Positions 35,657 through 44,347 of a DNA stretch of 59,419 nt are shown here, piece after piece. Source of the stretch: Klebsiella pneumoniae (lineage in GTDB: Bacteria > Pseudomonadota > Gammaproteobacteria > Steroidobacterales > Steroidobacteraceae). The stretch spans positions 1 to 59,419 of the forward strand of contig CAMAQZ010000008.1 in the NCBI GenBank assembly GCA_945860725.1, written 5' to 3'. Position numbers and translations under genes: made by a program. Each line of letters starts with the position of its first letter. Position 1 is the stretch's first letter. The notes under the pieces were generated by a model. The model worked only from the letters and a program-made list of their open reading frames with translations, was not told where the DNA came from and made no database searches.

Positions 35657-36258
35657 ACACCCCTGTTTTAGCTGGCCGTCGTGGTCTGGCGCTCGGTGCG
35701 ATGATCGCATTGTGGATCGGACTGGCGCTCGCCGGAGAGCCCGCGCGGGAGGCGTTACATTGGTCGCGCTCGGGTATCGCTGCGGGTGAACATTGGCGTT
35801 GGCTCACCGCCCATCTCGTCCATCTCGATCTTGCGCACGCGCTGTTGAACGCAGCGGGTCTTGCGCTCGTCTGGGTGTTGTTCTGCGATCTCTATTCGAT
35901 CCGACGCTGGTTGCTGGTGGCCGCCTGCGGCATCGTCACTATTGATGTCGGGCTGTGGTGGTTGTCCGATGTCCGCTGGTATGTGGGTGCGTCGGGCGTA
36001 CTGAACACGCTGGCGGCGGCAGGGATCGTGCGCGAGATCATCGACGGCGACCGCATGGCATGGGTCGTGGGAGCCGCAGGCCTCGGCAAGCTCGTGTACG
36101 AGAACCTGACCGGACCGCTGCCGTTCCTCGCCAGCGATCACCCAGTCGTGCTCGAGGCACACCTCTTCGGCGCGTTGGCCGGTATGGTCTGTGGCTTGCT
36201 AATGCCACGCTCCGATGCGCCGTCAGCGCCGCGTCCGACCGAGGCTGCTGGCGCGTGA
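35653..36258 (+). CDS. rrtA: Rhombosortase (rhomboid-family GlyGly-CTERM protease)
   Basis: A 201-residue rhomboid-like intramembrane serine protease with about six helices. HLVHLDLAHALLNAAGL is the conserved helix 2. The catalytic Ser is S114 in WYVGASGVLN and the His is H170 in LEAHLFGALAG. Length and the E-A-H-L-F-G motif fit rhombosortases, which cut the C-terminal GlyGly-CTERM tail of proteins exported through type II secretion. ATG at 35653 overlaps the PPTase stop by 4 bp. The 3' 36 bp overlap the convergent dinB gene. No GlyGly-CTERM substrate is encoded here. Confidence 0.87.
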   Translation: MNTPVLAGRRGLALGAMIALWIGLALAGEPAREALHWSRSGIAAGEHWRWLTAHLVHLDLAHALLNAAGLALVWVLFCDLYSIRRWLLVAACGIVTIDVGLWWLSDVRWYVGASGVLNTLAAAGIVREIIDGDRMAWVVGAAGLGKLVYENLTGPLPFLASDHPVVLEAHLFGALAGMVCGLLMPRSDAPSAPRPTEAAGA

Positions 36259-37452
36259 CACCGCCGCGCCGCCGAAGCGGTCGCGGATCGCATCGAGCGC
36301 TGAGTCGAGCCGGGTGCCGCGTGCGCCGTCGGCTACTGCGAACAGGTCCTCCTGCGCCGTATCTTCCAGCGCGGTCGCGCTGACACCGAGCAGGCGGACC
36401 GCAGGACGCCCTTGCTGGCCGCGCGCTGCCCCACATCGCTCCTCCTGCAACCATCCGGCGAGCAACTCCCGCGTGGTCGCAGCGATCACGCCGGTCTCGC
36501 AGGTGGCAGGCGTGAGCGTCCGCTGTCGCGTCAGGGTCGTGAAGTCGCCGCGTCGGACCTTGATGCCGATGCAGGACGCCCAGAGACCTTGTGCCCGTAG
36601 CCGCGCTGCGACCTTGTCGGCGAGTGCGGCGAGCGCCGCTTGCATCGCCTCGGGGCTGTGCAGATCTTCGTCGAAGGTGCGCTCGTTACTCACCGATTTC
36701 TCGTCGCGGTCCGGCAGCACCGGACGGACGTCGAGGCCGGCTGCACGATCGCGCCAGGCCTGCCAGTCGCGGCCGAAGAGCGGACGCAGCTGCCGCTCGT
36801 CAGCGTGCCGCAGATCACCGAGCGTCGCGATCCCGGCGGCGGCGACCTGCTCGCCTTTCTTGCGACCGAGCCCGGGCAGACGCCGCACCGGTAGCGGGTC
36901 GAGCACCGTATGCACGCGCTCGGGTGTCACCACCGTCAGTCCATCGGGCTTGTCGAGGTCGGAGGCGATCTTGGCGATGAGTTTATTGGCGGCGACACCG
37001 ACCGACGCACTAAGGCCCGTGCGCTCGCGGATCAAGCGCTTGATGTCGCGTGCGATCAGCTCCGGCGCGCCGTGCAACATCCGGCTGTCGGTGACATCCA
37101 GGAAGGCCTCGTCGAGCGACAAGCCTTGCACCAGTGGTGTGAAGGTATGGAATACCTCGAAGACCTGCGTCGAGATCTCTGCATAGCGCGCCATGCGCGG
37201 GCTCACGCAGATCGCCTGAGGACACAGAGCGAGCGCGCGCCGCACCGGCATCGCCGAGTGCACACCGAACTTGCGCACTTCATAGCTTGCCGCCGCCACC
37301 ACGCCGCGTCCGCCGCTACCGCCGACGATCACAGGTAAGCCGCGCAGTTCCGGCCGGTCGTGTTGCTCCACCGACGCGTAGAACGCATCCATATCGACAT
37401 GGAGGATGGCGCGTCCGACGTCCTGAGCGTCCGATCCCTGGTTCCCGCGCAT
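36223..37452 (-). CDS. dinB: DNA polymerase IV (Y-family translesion polymerase)
   Basis: A 409-residue Y-family polymerase. Catalytic motifs are ILHVDMDAFYASVEQHDRPEL at the N-terminus and GLSLDEAFLDVTDS. Helix-hairpin-helix LPGLGRKKGEQVAAAGI and the little-finger domain follow. It copies across damaged bases, usually as part of the SOS response; I see no clear LexA box in the short upstream gap. The C-terminus lacks an obvious beta-clamp peptide. Start ATG at 37450-37452. The gene ends inside the rhombosortase gene (36-bp antisense overlap). Confidence 0.95.
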   Translation of the reverse strand: MRGNQGSDAQDVGRAILHVDMDAFYASVEQHDRPELRGLPVIVGGSGGRGVVAAASYEVRKFGVHSAMPVRRALALCPQAICVSPRMARYAEISTQVFEVFHTFTPLVQGLSLDEAFLDVTDSRMLHGAPELIARDIKRLIRERTGLSASVGVAANKLIAKIASDLDKPDGLTVVTPERVHTVLDPLPVRRLPGLGRKKGEQVAAAGIATLGDLRHADERQLRPLFGRDWQAWRDRAAGLDVRPVLPDRDEKSVSNERTFDEDLHSPEAMQAALAALADKVAARLRAQGLWASCIGIKVRRGDFTTLTRQRTLTPATCETGVIAATTRELLAGWLQEERCGAARGQQGRPAVRLLGVSATALEDTAQEDLFAVADGARGTRLDSALDAIRDRFGGAAVSRASSLGRTRR

Positions 37453-37510
37453 CGCCCGTCAGTCTCTGTGCGCCGATGTCAGACGAGGCGGAGCGACCCG
37501 TCGTCGGTGA

Positions 37511-40066
37511 TCACGCCGGCAGCTCGTCCCACTCGTCCTGTTCGTCGGTGGCGCGCGGCAGACGCGCAAGCGCTGCGCCGTGGGTACCGAGTTCGTGGGG
37601 CGCGAAGTCGTCGACGTTGACGATCTCCATGACTTTGCGGTCGTACTCGGCGAGCCATGCGGCGTCGGCGCCGGTGATGATGCCGAGTGCCTGCGCCTCG
37701 GCGATCATGCCCGGCATTTCGAGCGAACGGATACGGCCCGTTTTGACGCCGTCGACCCGGATGCGCTTTTCGAGGTCCTCCGCCCGCTCCGCCATCTCCA
37801 GCACTTCCTGCAGCAGTCCGAGCGGATTGTCCGGAGTGACCTTGCGGTAGACCGGGTAGCAGAGCCGGTCGCGCACTTCGCCCGGCGACAGCACGAGCTC
37901 GGCGAGCGTGCGGCCGAGCCGATCATCCGGTGCCGAGTACTGCAGACCGCGCGGGAAGATGAAGAAACGCATCAGGGCGGCGAGCGTGCGGTTCGGGAAG
38001 TTGCGCAGGAAGCCGTGCAGCTGGTCCTGCGCCTTGGAGAGCAGGCTGCGGCAGGCCCACTCGACGATCGGCAGGTCTTCGGGGCGCCGGCCTTGGTTGT
38101 CGTAATGCTTGAGCACCATCGAGGCGAGGTACATGCAGGAGAGCACATCGCCGAGCCGTGCCGAGAGGTTCTCTTTCTTCTTCAGATAGCCACCGAGCGA
38201 GAGCATCGCGACATCCACCGCGAAGGCGAAACTCGCTGAGAAGCGCACGATGTGCTGGTAGTAGCGCGAGGCTTCGCCGCGGTCCGGTGCTGCCGTGAAG
38301 CGCGCGTTGGTGAGCGCCATGATGAGCGAGCGCACCGCGTTGCTGATCGTGAAGCCGATGTGACCGAAGAGCGCGCGGTCGAAGTCGTCGATGCCCTTGG
38401 CGCGGTCCGGGTTCTTGGCGGCTTCCATCTCGCGCAGCACGAACGGATGGCAGCGCACTGCACCCTGACCAAAGATGATGAGGCTGCGCGTGAGGATGTT
38501 CGCGCCTTCGACGGTGATGGCCACGGGTACGACCTGGTAGCCGCGGGCGAGATAGTTCTTGGGTCCGAGGCAGATGCCCTTGCCGCCGTGCACGTCCATC
38601 GCGTCGTTGGCGATCTGCCGCGACATCTCGGTGACGTGGTACTTCAGCATCGCGGAGGGCACCGAGGGTTTCTCGCCGCCGTCGATGGCCCCGGCGGTGA
38701 CCGAGCGCGCCGCGTCCATGGTGTAGGTGAGGCCCACCATGCGAGCGATCACGCTCTCGATGCCCTCGAACTTGCCGACCGGCATGTTGAACTGTCGGCG
38801 GATGCGGGCATAGGCGCCGGTCGCGAACACCGCGGCCTTGCCGCCACCGGTGCCGCTCGAGGGCAGCGAGATGCAGCGGCCGACCGAGAGCTGCTCGACC
38901 AGCATGCGCCAGCCCTGGCCCGCCATCTTCGGCCCGCCGATGATGAAGTCGAGCGGCACGAACACATCCGTACCGGAGAGCGGACCGTTCTGGAACGGCA
39001 CATTGAGCGGGAAGTGCCGGCGGCCGATGGAGATGCCCGGTGTCTCGCGCGGGATCAGCGCGCAGGTGATGCCGAGGTCTTCCTCGCCGCCGAGCAGCCG
39101 CTCAGGGTCGAACATGCGGAAGGCGAGGCCGATCACCGTCGCCACGGGCGCGAGTGTGATGTAGCGCTTGGAGAAGTTCAGGCGCAGTCCGGTGATCTCG
39201 CGACCCTGCCAGATCCCTTTGCAGACCACGCCGCTGTCGGGGAGCGAAGCGGCGTCGGAGCCGGCGCGCGGTCCGGTGAGCGCGAAGCAGGGGATGTCAT
39301 CGCCGCGCGCGAGCCGCGGCAGGTAGTGATCCTTCTGCTCCTCGGTGCCGTAGTGCTGCAGCAGCTCGCCGGGGCCGAGCGAGTTCGGCACGGCGACCGT
39401 CGAGGACACCGTGGCGCTGCGGGTCGAGAGCTTGGCAAGCACGCAGGAGTGCGCGTAGGCCGAGAACTCGAGGCCGCCATACTTCTTCTGGATGATCATC
39501 GAGAAGAAGCCCTTGCGCTTCAGGAAATCCCAGATCTCGGGCGGCATGTCGCCGCGGCGATGCGTGATGTCGAAATCGTCGACCATCCCGCACAGCTCTT
39601 CGCAGGGGCCGTCGAGGAAAGCCTGCTCTTCGGCCGTGAGCTGCGGCGCCTTGGCGCTGAGCAGCTTCGACCAGTCAGGCTTGCCGGTGAAGAGCTCGCC
39701 GTCCCACCACACGGTGCCCGCCTCGAGCGCCTCGCGCTCGGTGTCGGACATCGCGGGCAGCATGCGCCGGTACACCTTCAGGAACGGACGCGTCAGCACC
39801 GCCTTGCGCAGTGGCCGGACGTTGAGGAGCACCAGCAGCGCGGTGCCCGCCCACAGGATGCCGCCCCACCACAGCGGTGGCTTGCCGAGCACGGTGTACG
39901 CGACCAGCAGCGCCAGCGCCGTCGCCGTGAAGGCGAGCAGGTTCAGGCGTTGGTAGGCGAGGTACAGCAGCGCCGCCACGAACAGCAACGCGATCCATCC
40001 GCCAGGGAGCGTGAGCGTCCAGACAGCGAGACCGGCGAGTAAAAGTGCGACGAGTGCGTGTGCCAT
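37511..40066 (-). CDS. fadE: FadE-type acyl-CoA dehydrogenase (long membrane-anchored form)
   Basis: An 851-residue enzyme catalysing the first step of fatty-acid beta-oxidation. Residues 1-80 contain two or three hydrophobic helices that should hold it at the inner membrane, as in E. coli FadE (814 residues). The FAD-binding acyl-CoA dehydrogenase core follows (KKYGGLEFSAYAHSCVLAKL, CFALTGPRAGSDAAS, DVHGGKGICLGPKNYL), with a DUF1974 C-terminal half. ATG at 40066 has AAGGAT upstream; a longer frame to 40195 would enter mdh. It lies 46 bp after mdh on the same strand. Confidence 0.95.
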   Translation of the reverse strand: MAHALVALLLAGLAVWTLTLPGGWIALLFVAALLYLAYQRLNLLAFTATALALLVAYTVLGKPPLWWGGILWAGTALLVLLNVRPLRKAVLTRPFLKVYRRMLPAMSDTEREALEAGTVWWDGELFTGKPDWSKLLSAKAPQLTAEEQAFLDGPCEELCGMVDDFDITHRRGDMPPEIWDFLKRKGFFSMIIQKKYGGLEFSAYAHSCVLAKLSTRSATVSSTVAVPNSLGPGELLQHYGTEEQKDHYLPRLARGDDIPCFALTGPRAGSDAASLPDSGVVCKGIWQGREITGLRLNFSKRYITLAPVATVIGLAFRMFDPERLLGGEEDLGITCALIPRETPGISIGRRHFPLNVPFQNGPLSGTDVFVPLDFIIGGPKMAGQGWRMLVEQLSVGRCISLPSSGTGGGKAAVFATGAYARIRRQFNMPVGKFEGIESVIARMVGLTYTMDAARSVTAGAIDGGEKPSVPSAMLKYHVTEMSRQIANDAMDVHGGKGICLGPKNYLARGYQVVPVAITVEGANILTRSLIIFGQGAVRCHPFVLREMEAAKNPDRAKGIDDFDRALFGHIGFTISNAVRSLIMALTNARFTAAPDRGEASRYYQHIVRFSASFAFAVDVAMLSLGGYLKKKENLSARLGDVLSCMYLASMVLKHYDNQGRRPEDLPIVEWACRSLLSKAQDQLHGFLRNFPNRTLAALMRFFIFPRGLQYSAPDDRLGRTLAELVLSPGEVRDRLCYPVYRKVTPDNPLGLLQEVLEMAERAEDLEKRIRVDGVKTGRIRSLEMPGMIAEAQALGIITGADAAWLAEYDRKVMEIVNVDDFAPHELGTHGAALARLPRATDEQDEWDELPA

Positions 40067-40112
40067 GGCGGGGATCCTTTGGGCGGTGGGGTGCGGGCGG
40101 CGTCCTCTCTGC

Positions 40113-41093
40113 TCAGCCGAGCAGATCTTTGACGCCGTCGCGTTCCTCGAGCAGTTCCTGGTGCGTGGCATCCATGCGCGCGCGGCTGAAGGCATCGATG
40201 TCGAGGCCCTGCACGATCTCGTACTGACCGCCGCGGCAGATGACCGGGTAGGAGTAGATCACGCCTTCGGGGATGCCGTAGCTGCCGTCGGAGGGGATGC
40301 CCATCGACAACGAGTCGCCCTGCGGCGAGCCGCGGAACCAGTCGCGGATGTGGTCGATGGCCGCTGAGGCCGCCGAGGCGGCGGACGAGGCGCCGCGCGC
40401 CTTGATGATCGCGGCACCGCGTTGCTGTACGGTCGGGATGAAGTCCTTCTCGATCCAGTCCTGATCGACCAGCGTCCGCGCCGCTTGGCCTTTGACGAGG
40501 CAGTGGTTGATGTCCGGATACTGGGTGGCTGAGTGGTTGCCCCAGATGATCATCCGTTGGATGTCGTTGACATGCGAGCCGGTCTTGGCGGCGAGCTGCG
40601 AGAGTGCGCGGTTGTGGTCGAGGCGCGTCATCGCGGTGAAGCTCTGCGGCTTGAGCGAGGGCGCGTTCTTCATCGCGATCAGCGCGTTGGTGTTGGCCGG
40701 GTTGCCGACTACGAGCACGCGCACATCGCGCGAGGCGACGGTGTCGAGCGCTTTACCTTGCGCGGAGAAGATCTGCGCGTTGGCGAGCAGCAGGTCCTTG
40801 CGCTCCATGCCGGGGCCGCGCGGGCGTGCGCCGACCAGCAGCGCCGCATGGCAATCTTTGAACGCGACGCGCGCATCATCGGTGGCGATGACCTTGGCGA
40901 GCGTCGGGAACGCGCAGTCGTCGAGTTCCATCACGACGCCTTGCAGCGTCGGCAGCGCCGGTGTGATCTCGAGCAGGTGCAGGTTCACCGGCTGGTCGGC
41001 GCCGAACAGGGCGCCGGAGGCGACGCGGAAGGCGAGGGCATAGCCGATCTGGCCGGCGGCGCCGGTGATCGCAACATTCAAAGGCTGCTTCAT
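40113..41093 (-). CDS. mdh: Malate dehydrogenase
   Basis: A 326-residue NAD-dependent TCA-cycle enzyme of the cytosolic-type (not the lactate-dehydrogenase-like) group. The nucleotide site is [12 protein letters not shown]. The substrate loop is [29 protein letters not shown] contains the conserved Asn, and the catalytic His lies in [15 protein letters not shown] at 41093 is preceded by GGAGA seven or so bases upstream; an ATG 12 bp earlier is a poorer start. Succinyl-CoA from the methylmalonyl pathway enters the same cycle. Confidence 0.97.
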   Translation of the reverse strand: MKQPLNVAITGAAGQIGYALAFRVASGALFGADQPVNLHLLEITPALPTLQGVVMELDDCAFPTLAKVIATDDARVAFKDCHAALLVGARPRGPGMERKDLLLANAQIFSAQGKALDTVASRDVRVLVVGNPANTNALIAMKNAPSLKPQSFTAMTRLDHNRALSQLAAKTGSHVNDIQRMIIWGNHSATQYPDINHCLVKGQAARTLVDQDWIEKDFIPTVQQRGAAIIKARGASSAASAASAAIDHIRDWFRGSPQGDSLSMGIPSDGSYGIPEGVIYSYPVICRGGQYEIVQGLDIDAFSRARMDATHQELLEERDGVKDLLG

Positions 41094-41169
41094 CGAGGTC
41101 TCCAAGAGGGTAACCCCCTGATTTTAGTCCATCGACCCCAACCTCACCTGCTCTCTGCTCGCGGGGGGC

Positions 41170-41198
41170 TTGACCAAATGTTAGTGTTATAGTTATAT
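41170..41198 (+). promoter_or_regulatory. Sigma70-type promoter for the GntR/ABC operon
   Basis: TTGACC (41170-41175), a 17-bp spacer and TTATAT (41193-41198). This is the most AT-rich short segment in the region and lies about 80 bp before the regulator's GTG start. Confidence 0.7.
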
Positions 41199-41206
41199 AT
41201 ATCACC
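41183..41206. promoter_or_regulatory. YtrA-type operator overlapping the promoter
   Basis: AGTG (41183-41186), 16 bases, CACC (41203-41206), within the wider imperfect palindrome GTGTTATA-N6-TATATCAC. From memory, YtrA-subfamily regulators of Xanthomonas bind GGTG-N16-CACC; only the first base differs. It covers the -10 element, so binding would block transcription (autorepression). Confidence 0.6.
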
Positions 41207-41276
41207 AATAGACATTGAGGGTGCTTTACCTCATGATGCTGATTCAACCAACCCTGTTGAATTGCTGGAGGCCGCC

Positions 41277-41645
41277 GTGGATCAGACTTGGAGCGAAGGC
41301 TCGCCGATCTACCGACAACTGCGCGAGCGGGTGGTGGCCATGATCCTCGAGGGGGTCCTCAAAGAGGGCGATCCCTTACCCTCCGTGCGCACTGTGGCGG
41401 CCGAGTGCCGCATCAATCCCTTGACCGTCCTCAAGGCCTACCAAGGCCTCGCCGATGAGCAGTTGGTGGACAAGATGCGGGGTCGCGGGATGTATGTGCG
41501 CAGCGGCGCACGCGCGGCGCTGCTGCGTGATGAACGCGAGCGGTTTCTGCGCGACCAATGGCCGCGTGTCCGCGCCACCATCGAGCGCCTGGGCTTCTCA
41601 GCCGACGAACTGCTCGCGGCACCGCCCAAGGAGGATGGCCGATGA
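41277..41645 (+). CDS. GntR-family regulator, YtrA subfamily
   Basis: A 122-residue short GntR protein: winged helix (SPIYRQLRERVVAMILEGVL, GDPLPSVRTVAAECRINPLTVLKAYQGL) plus only about 45 residues after it, as in the YtrA group. GTG at 41277 has GGAGG five bases upstream (41267-41271) and is preferred to TTG at 41262. It overlaps the ABC ATPase gene by 4 bp. YtrA regulators generally repress the ABC transporter encoded with them, and the operator at 41183-41206 agrees. Confidence 0.92.
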   Translation: MDQTWSEGSPIYRQLRERVVAMILEGVLKEGDPLPSVRTVAAECRINPLTVLKAYQGLADEQLVDKMRGRGMYVRSGARAALLRDERERFLRDQWPRVRATIERLGFSADELLAAPPKEDGR

Positions 41646-42544
41646 CCCCGGCACCCGTGATCGAGGCGCGCGGGCTTCGCAAGACCTATGGCGGCGCGCT
41701 CGCACTCGACCGTATCGACTTCACGGTCCAGCCCGGCCGCATCGTCGGACTCATGGGCCCGAACGGCGCCGGCAAGACCACCGTGCTCAAGGCGATCCTC
41801 GGTCTCACCGACTTCGACGGCGACCTGCGCGTGCTCGGTCGCGACCCACGACGCGAGCGCGACCGCATCATGGAGGAGGTCTGCTTCATCGCCGATGTCG
41901 CCGTGCTGCCGAAGTGGCTGAAGGTGCGTCAGGCGTTGGATTACGTGCAGGGCGTGCATCCGCGCTTCGACCGCGCGCGTGCCGAGGCTGTGCTCGCGAA
42001 GTCCGATGTCCGCATGACCGCCAAGGTGGGTGAGCTTTCCAAGGGTATGGTCACGCAGCTCCACCTTGCGCTCGTGATGGCCATCGATGCGCGCCTGCTG
42101 GTACTCGATGAGCCGACGCTCGGCCTCGACCTGCTCTACCGGCGCTCGTTCTACGAGGCGCTGCTCAACGATTACTTCGATCATGAGCGTACGCTGCTCA
42201 TCACGACGCATCAGGTCGAGGAGGTAGAACACCTGCTGACGGACCTGTTGCTGATCCGTCGCGGCAAGATCGTGCTCGACGCCGTGGTCGACGACCTTCC
42301 CGCGCGTTTCGTGCAGCTCGTCACCACGCGGGAACACGCCGCGGCCGCGCGCCGGCTCGGGCCGCTGCACGAGCGCGAGGTGTTCGGCCGCATCGGGATG
42401 GTGTTCGACGGCCGCAGCGCCTCAGAGCTCAGCGCCTTCGGCGAGGTGCGCACGCCCTCCCTCTCCGATCTCTTCGTCGCCGTGATGCAGGACGGGGCCG
42501 CCGCTGCCCCAGCTGCCGTCGCTGTGCCTGGAGTCGCGTCATGA
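41642..42544 (+). CDS. ABC transporter ATP-binding protein
   Basis: A 300-residue ATPase. Walker A is GPNGAGKTTVLK, the signature is LSKGMVTQLHLALVM (a degenerate LSGGQ), and Walker B is LLVLDEPTLGLD, with the switch His in LLITTHQVEEVEHLL. The last ~80 residues are a family-specific C-terminal domain. ATG at 41642 overlaps the regulator stop, and the end overlaps the permease start by 4 bp. Likely an exporter linked to envelope or antimicrobial stress, as for other YtrA-controlled systems; substrate unknown. Confidence 0.92.
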   Translation: MTPAPVIEARGLRKTYGGALALDRIDFTVQPGRIVGLMGPNGAGKTTVLKAILGLTDFDGDLRVLGRDPRRERDRIMEEVCFIADVAVLPKWLKVRQALDYVQGVHPRFDRARAEAVLAKSDVRMTAKVGELSKGMVTQLHLALVMAIDARLLVLDEPTLGLDLLYRRSFYEALLNDYFDHERTLLITTHQVEEVEHLLTDLLLIRRGKIVLDAVVDDLPARFVQLVTTREHAAAARRLGPLHEREVFGRIGMVFDGRSASELSAFGEVRTPSLSDLFVAVMQDGAAAAPAAVAVPGVAS

Positions 42545-43371
42545 TCAACACTACCCGACCTTTCCTCACCTTGGTCCGCCGCGAGCTGTGGGAGCACCGC
42601 GGCCTGATCTGGGCGCCGCTCGCGATGGCGTTGACCATCATCGTCCTGAGCCTGCTCGGCGCTGCACAGGACATTGCCCTGCCCGGGGTGGTGGTGGTGC
42701 GCGATGCTGATGAACAGCGCGACTTCCTCAGCACGCTGATGATTGGCCTGCTGGTTCCGCAGCTGCTGGCCGGCCTCGTGGTGGTGTTCTTCTACCTGCT
42801 CGATGGCCTGTTCACGGAGCGCCGCGATCGCAGCATCCTTTTCTGGAAGAGCCTGCCCGTGTCCGATACCAAGACGGTGCTCTCGAAGCTGTTCGTCGCG
42901 TTGGTCGCGATGCCGTTGTGGATCTGGGCGCTGTCGCTGCTGGTGGGGCTCGTGGTCTTCGGCGTGCTCGCGGCCAAGGTGTCGGACACGCCGGCCGCTG
43001 CGCTCGACACTTGGCACGGCGAGGACTGGCTCGTCTTGCAGGCCACGCTGCTCGGTAAGCTCGCCGTTGCGGCGCTGTGGTACTTGCCCGTGGCCGGGTG
43101 GCTGCTGTTGGTGTCGGTGCTCGCCAAGCGCGCGCCGTTCCTCTGGGCCACTTTGCCGTTCCTCGTGCTCTCGCTCGCCGAACGCATCGCACTCGGTACG
43201 AATGTGATGGGTGCGCTCGTCGTGCAGCGTCTGTTCGGCTTCAGTGAAGAGGTCTCGTTGATGAGAGAGTTCTCGCTGCTCGCAAGCCCCGATCTTTGGG
43301 TCGGCGTTGCGATCGGCGCGGCGCTGGTCTACGCCGCCATCCGGGTACGCCAGCGTAGCGACGACATTTGA
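42541..43371 (+). CDS. ABC-2 type transporter permease
   Basis: A 276-residue membrane protein with six hydrophobic segments (for example residues 20-40, 58-85, 110-145, 165-205 and 245-268). It starts MINTTRPFLTLVRRELWEHRGL and contains DGLFTERRDRSILFWKSLPVSD, a cytoplasmic loop pattern common in YtrC/D- and ABC-2-type permeases. It overlaps the ATPase gene by 4 bp and completes the operon. Confidence 0.9.
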   Translation: MINTTRPFLTLVRRELWEHRGLIWAPLAMALTIIVLSLLGAAQDIALPGVVVVRDADEQRDFLSTLMIGLLVPQLLAGLVVVFFYLLDGLFTERRDRSILFWKSLPVSDTKTVLSKLFVALVAMPLWIWALSLLVGLVVFGVLAAKVSDTPAAALDTWHGEDWLVLQATLLGKLAVAALWYLPVAGWLLLVSVLAKRAPFLWATLPFLVLSLAERIALGTNVMGALVVQRLFGFSEEVSLMREFSLLASPDLWVGVAIGAALVYAAIRVRQRSDDI

Positions 43372-43400
43372 TCGGTGGAGAGTTTGACGGTCGTAGAGCG

Positions 43401-43415
43401 ATAGTCTATGTCTAT
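43401..43415 (+). promoter_or_regulatory. Possible OxyR element upstream of dps
   Basis: ATAGTCTATGTCTAT has both outer tetrads (ATAG and CTAT) of one OxyR 15-bp element and shares ATA and TGTCTAT with the ahpC site. The second element expected 7 bp on is not present; an ATAG/CTAT pair occurs 13 bp further on at a wider spacing. It lies 93 bp before the dps start. Confidence 0.35.
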
Positions 43416-43507
43416 GGGTTCAATGCAGATAGGCAACTGGCGTCTATGGCGCGGCAGCGCGATAATCAGGTCTGATCATTGATCAACCCCCGCCAGAGGA
43501 ACCCGCC

Positions 43508-43981
43508 ATGCACAAGACCCGCAACGACATCCCCGCCAAGACGCGCAAGCAGGTCGTCGAACTGCTGAACGCCCGGCTCGTCGACGCCATCGACCTGTCG
43601 ATGCAGGCCAAGCAGGCCCACTGGAATGTGAAGGGCCCGAACTTCATCGCGCTGCATGAGCTCTTCGACAAGGTTGCCGAGCACGCCGAGGGCCATGTGG
43701 ACGCCCTCGCCGAGCGGATCACCGCGCTCGGTGGCACGGCGGTCGGCACGGCTCGGGCGGTCGCGGCCAAGAGTTCGCTAAAGCCCTATCCGGAGAACAT
43801 CTTCACGGGGCCGCAGCATCTCGCCGCGCTGGCCGATGCGCTCGCCGCCGCAGCCAAGGCGTCGCGGCAGGCGATCGAGGTCGCCGACGATCTCGACGAT
43901 GAGGTGACCGCCGATCTTTTTAATGAAATCACGGCCGGCCTCGACAAGGACCTCTGGTTCCTCGAGGCGCACCTGCAGTGA
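43508..43981 (+). CDS. dps: Dps, ferritin-like DNA-protection protein
   Basis: A 157-residue Dps that forms 12-mers, oxidises and stores iron with H2O2 and shields DNA. The ferroxidase ligands are visible in KQAHWNVKGPNFIALHELFDKVAEHAEGHVDALAER (key residues His, Asp, Glu spaced as in the family). The N-terminus is basic (MHKTRNDIPAKTRKQ), as needed for DNA contact. ATG at 43508 has AGAGGA upstream. It stands alone between the ABC operon and the CDGSH gene. Confidence 0.96.
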   Translation: MHKTRNDIPAKTRKQVVELLNARLVDAIDLSMQAKQAHWNVKGPNFIALHELFDKVAEHAEGHVDALAERITALGGTAVGTARAVAAKSSLKPYPENIFTGPQHLAALADALAAAAKASRQAIEVADDLDDEVTADLFNEITAGLDKDLWFLEAHLQ

Positions 43982-44075
43982 CCTTCCCGCGCGGCGCCGG
44001 TCATCATCAGATGGCTGGCGTCAGGCGTGCCGCGCTAGACTGTCTGCCCGGAGCCGCATCCTCAAGGAGACCCCC

Positions 44076-44318
44076 ATGGCAGACCCGCAGATCGCGAGCA
44101 GCACCCCGATAGCCGTCGACGTCGAAGAGGGCAAGTCCTATTGGTGGTGCACCTGCGGCAAGTCCGCCAAACAACCGTTCTGCGACGGTTCCCACAAAGG
44201 CTCGGAGTTCGCGCCGCTCAAGTACGAGGCCACCCGTAGCGGCACCGTCTGGTTCTGCGGCTGCAAGCGCACCGCCAACGCGCCGCTCTGCGATGGCGCG
44301 CACAAGAAGCTGCCCTGA
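44076..44318 (+). CDS. Double CDGSH iron-sulfur protein
   Basis: An 80-residue protein with two CDGSH-type 2Fe-2S sites: CTCGKSAKQPFCDGSH and CGCKRTANAPLCDGAH, each with three Cys and one His. Single-chain tandem CDGSH proteins are common in proteobacteria and are thought to act in redox or cluster transfer. ATG at 44076 follows AAGGAG (44064-44069). It ends 29 bp before the MlaE-like gene and could share its transcript. Confidence 0.93.
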   Translation: MADPQIASSTPIAVDVEEGKSYWWCTCGKSAKQPFCDGSHKGSEFAPLKYEATRSGTVWFCGCKRTANAPLCDGAHKKLP

Positions 44319-44347
44319 CACACACCCCGCACGGCGACCCGACCCGG

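Noticed and set aside
38252-40042. Long plus-strand open frame opposite fadE
   Set aside because: The sense strand encodes a clear FadE; the antisense product has Arg/Glu/His-rich composition and no recognisable domain.
40109-40124. CTGCTC/GAGCAG repeat at the end of mdh as a terminator
   Set aside because: Only six pairs, overlapping the mdh coding end, without a T-run; fadE follows closely on the same strand.
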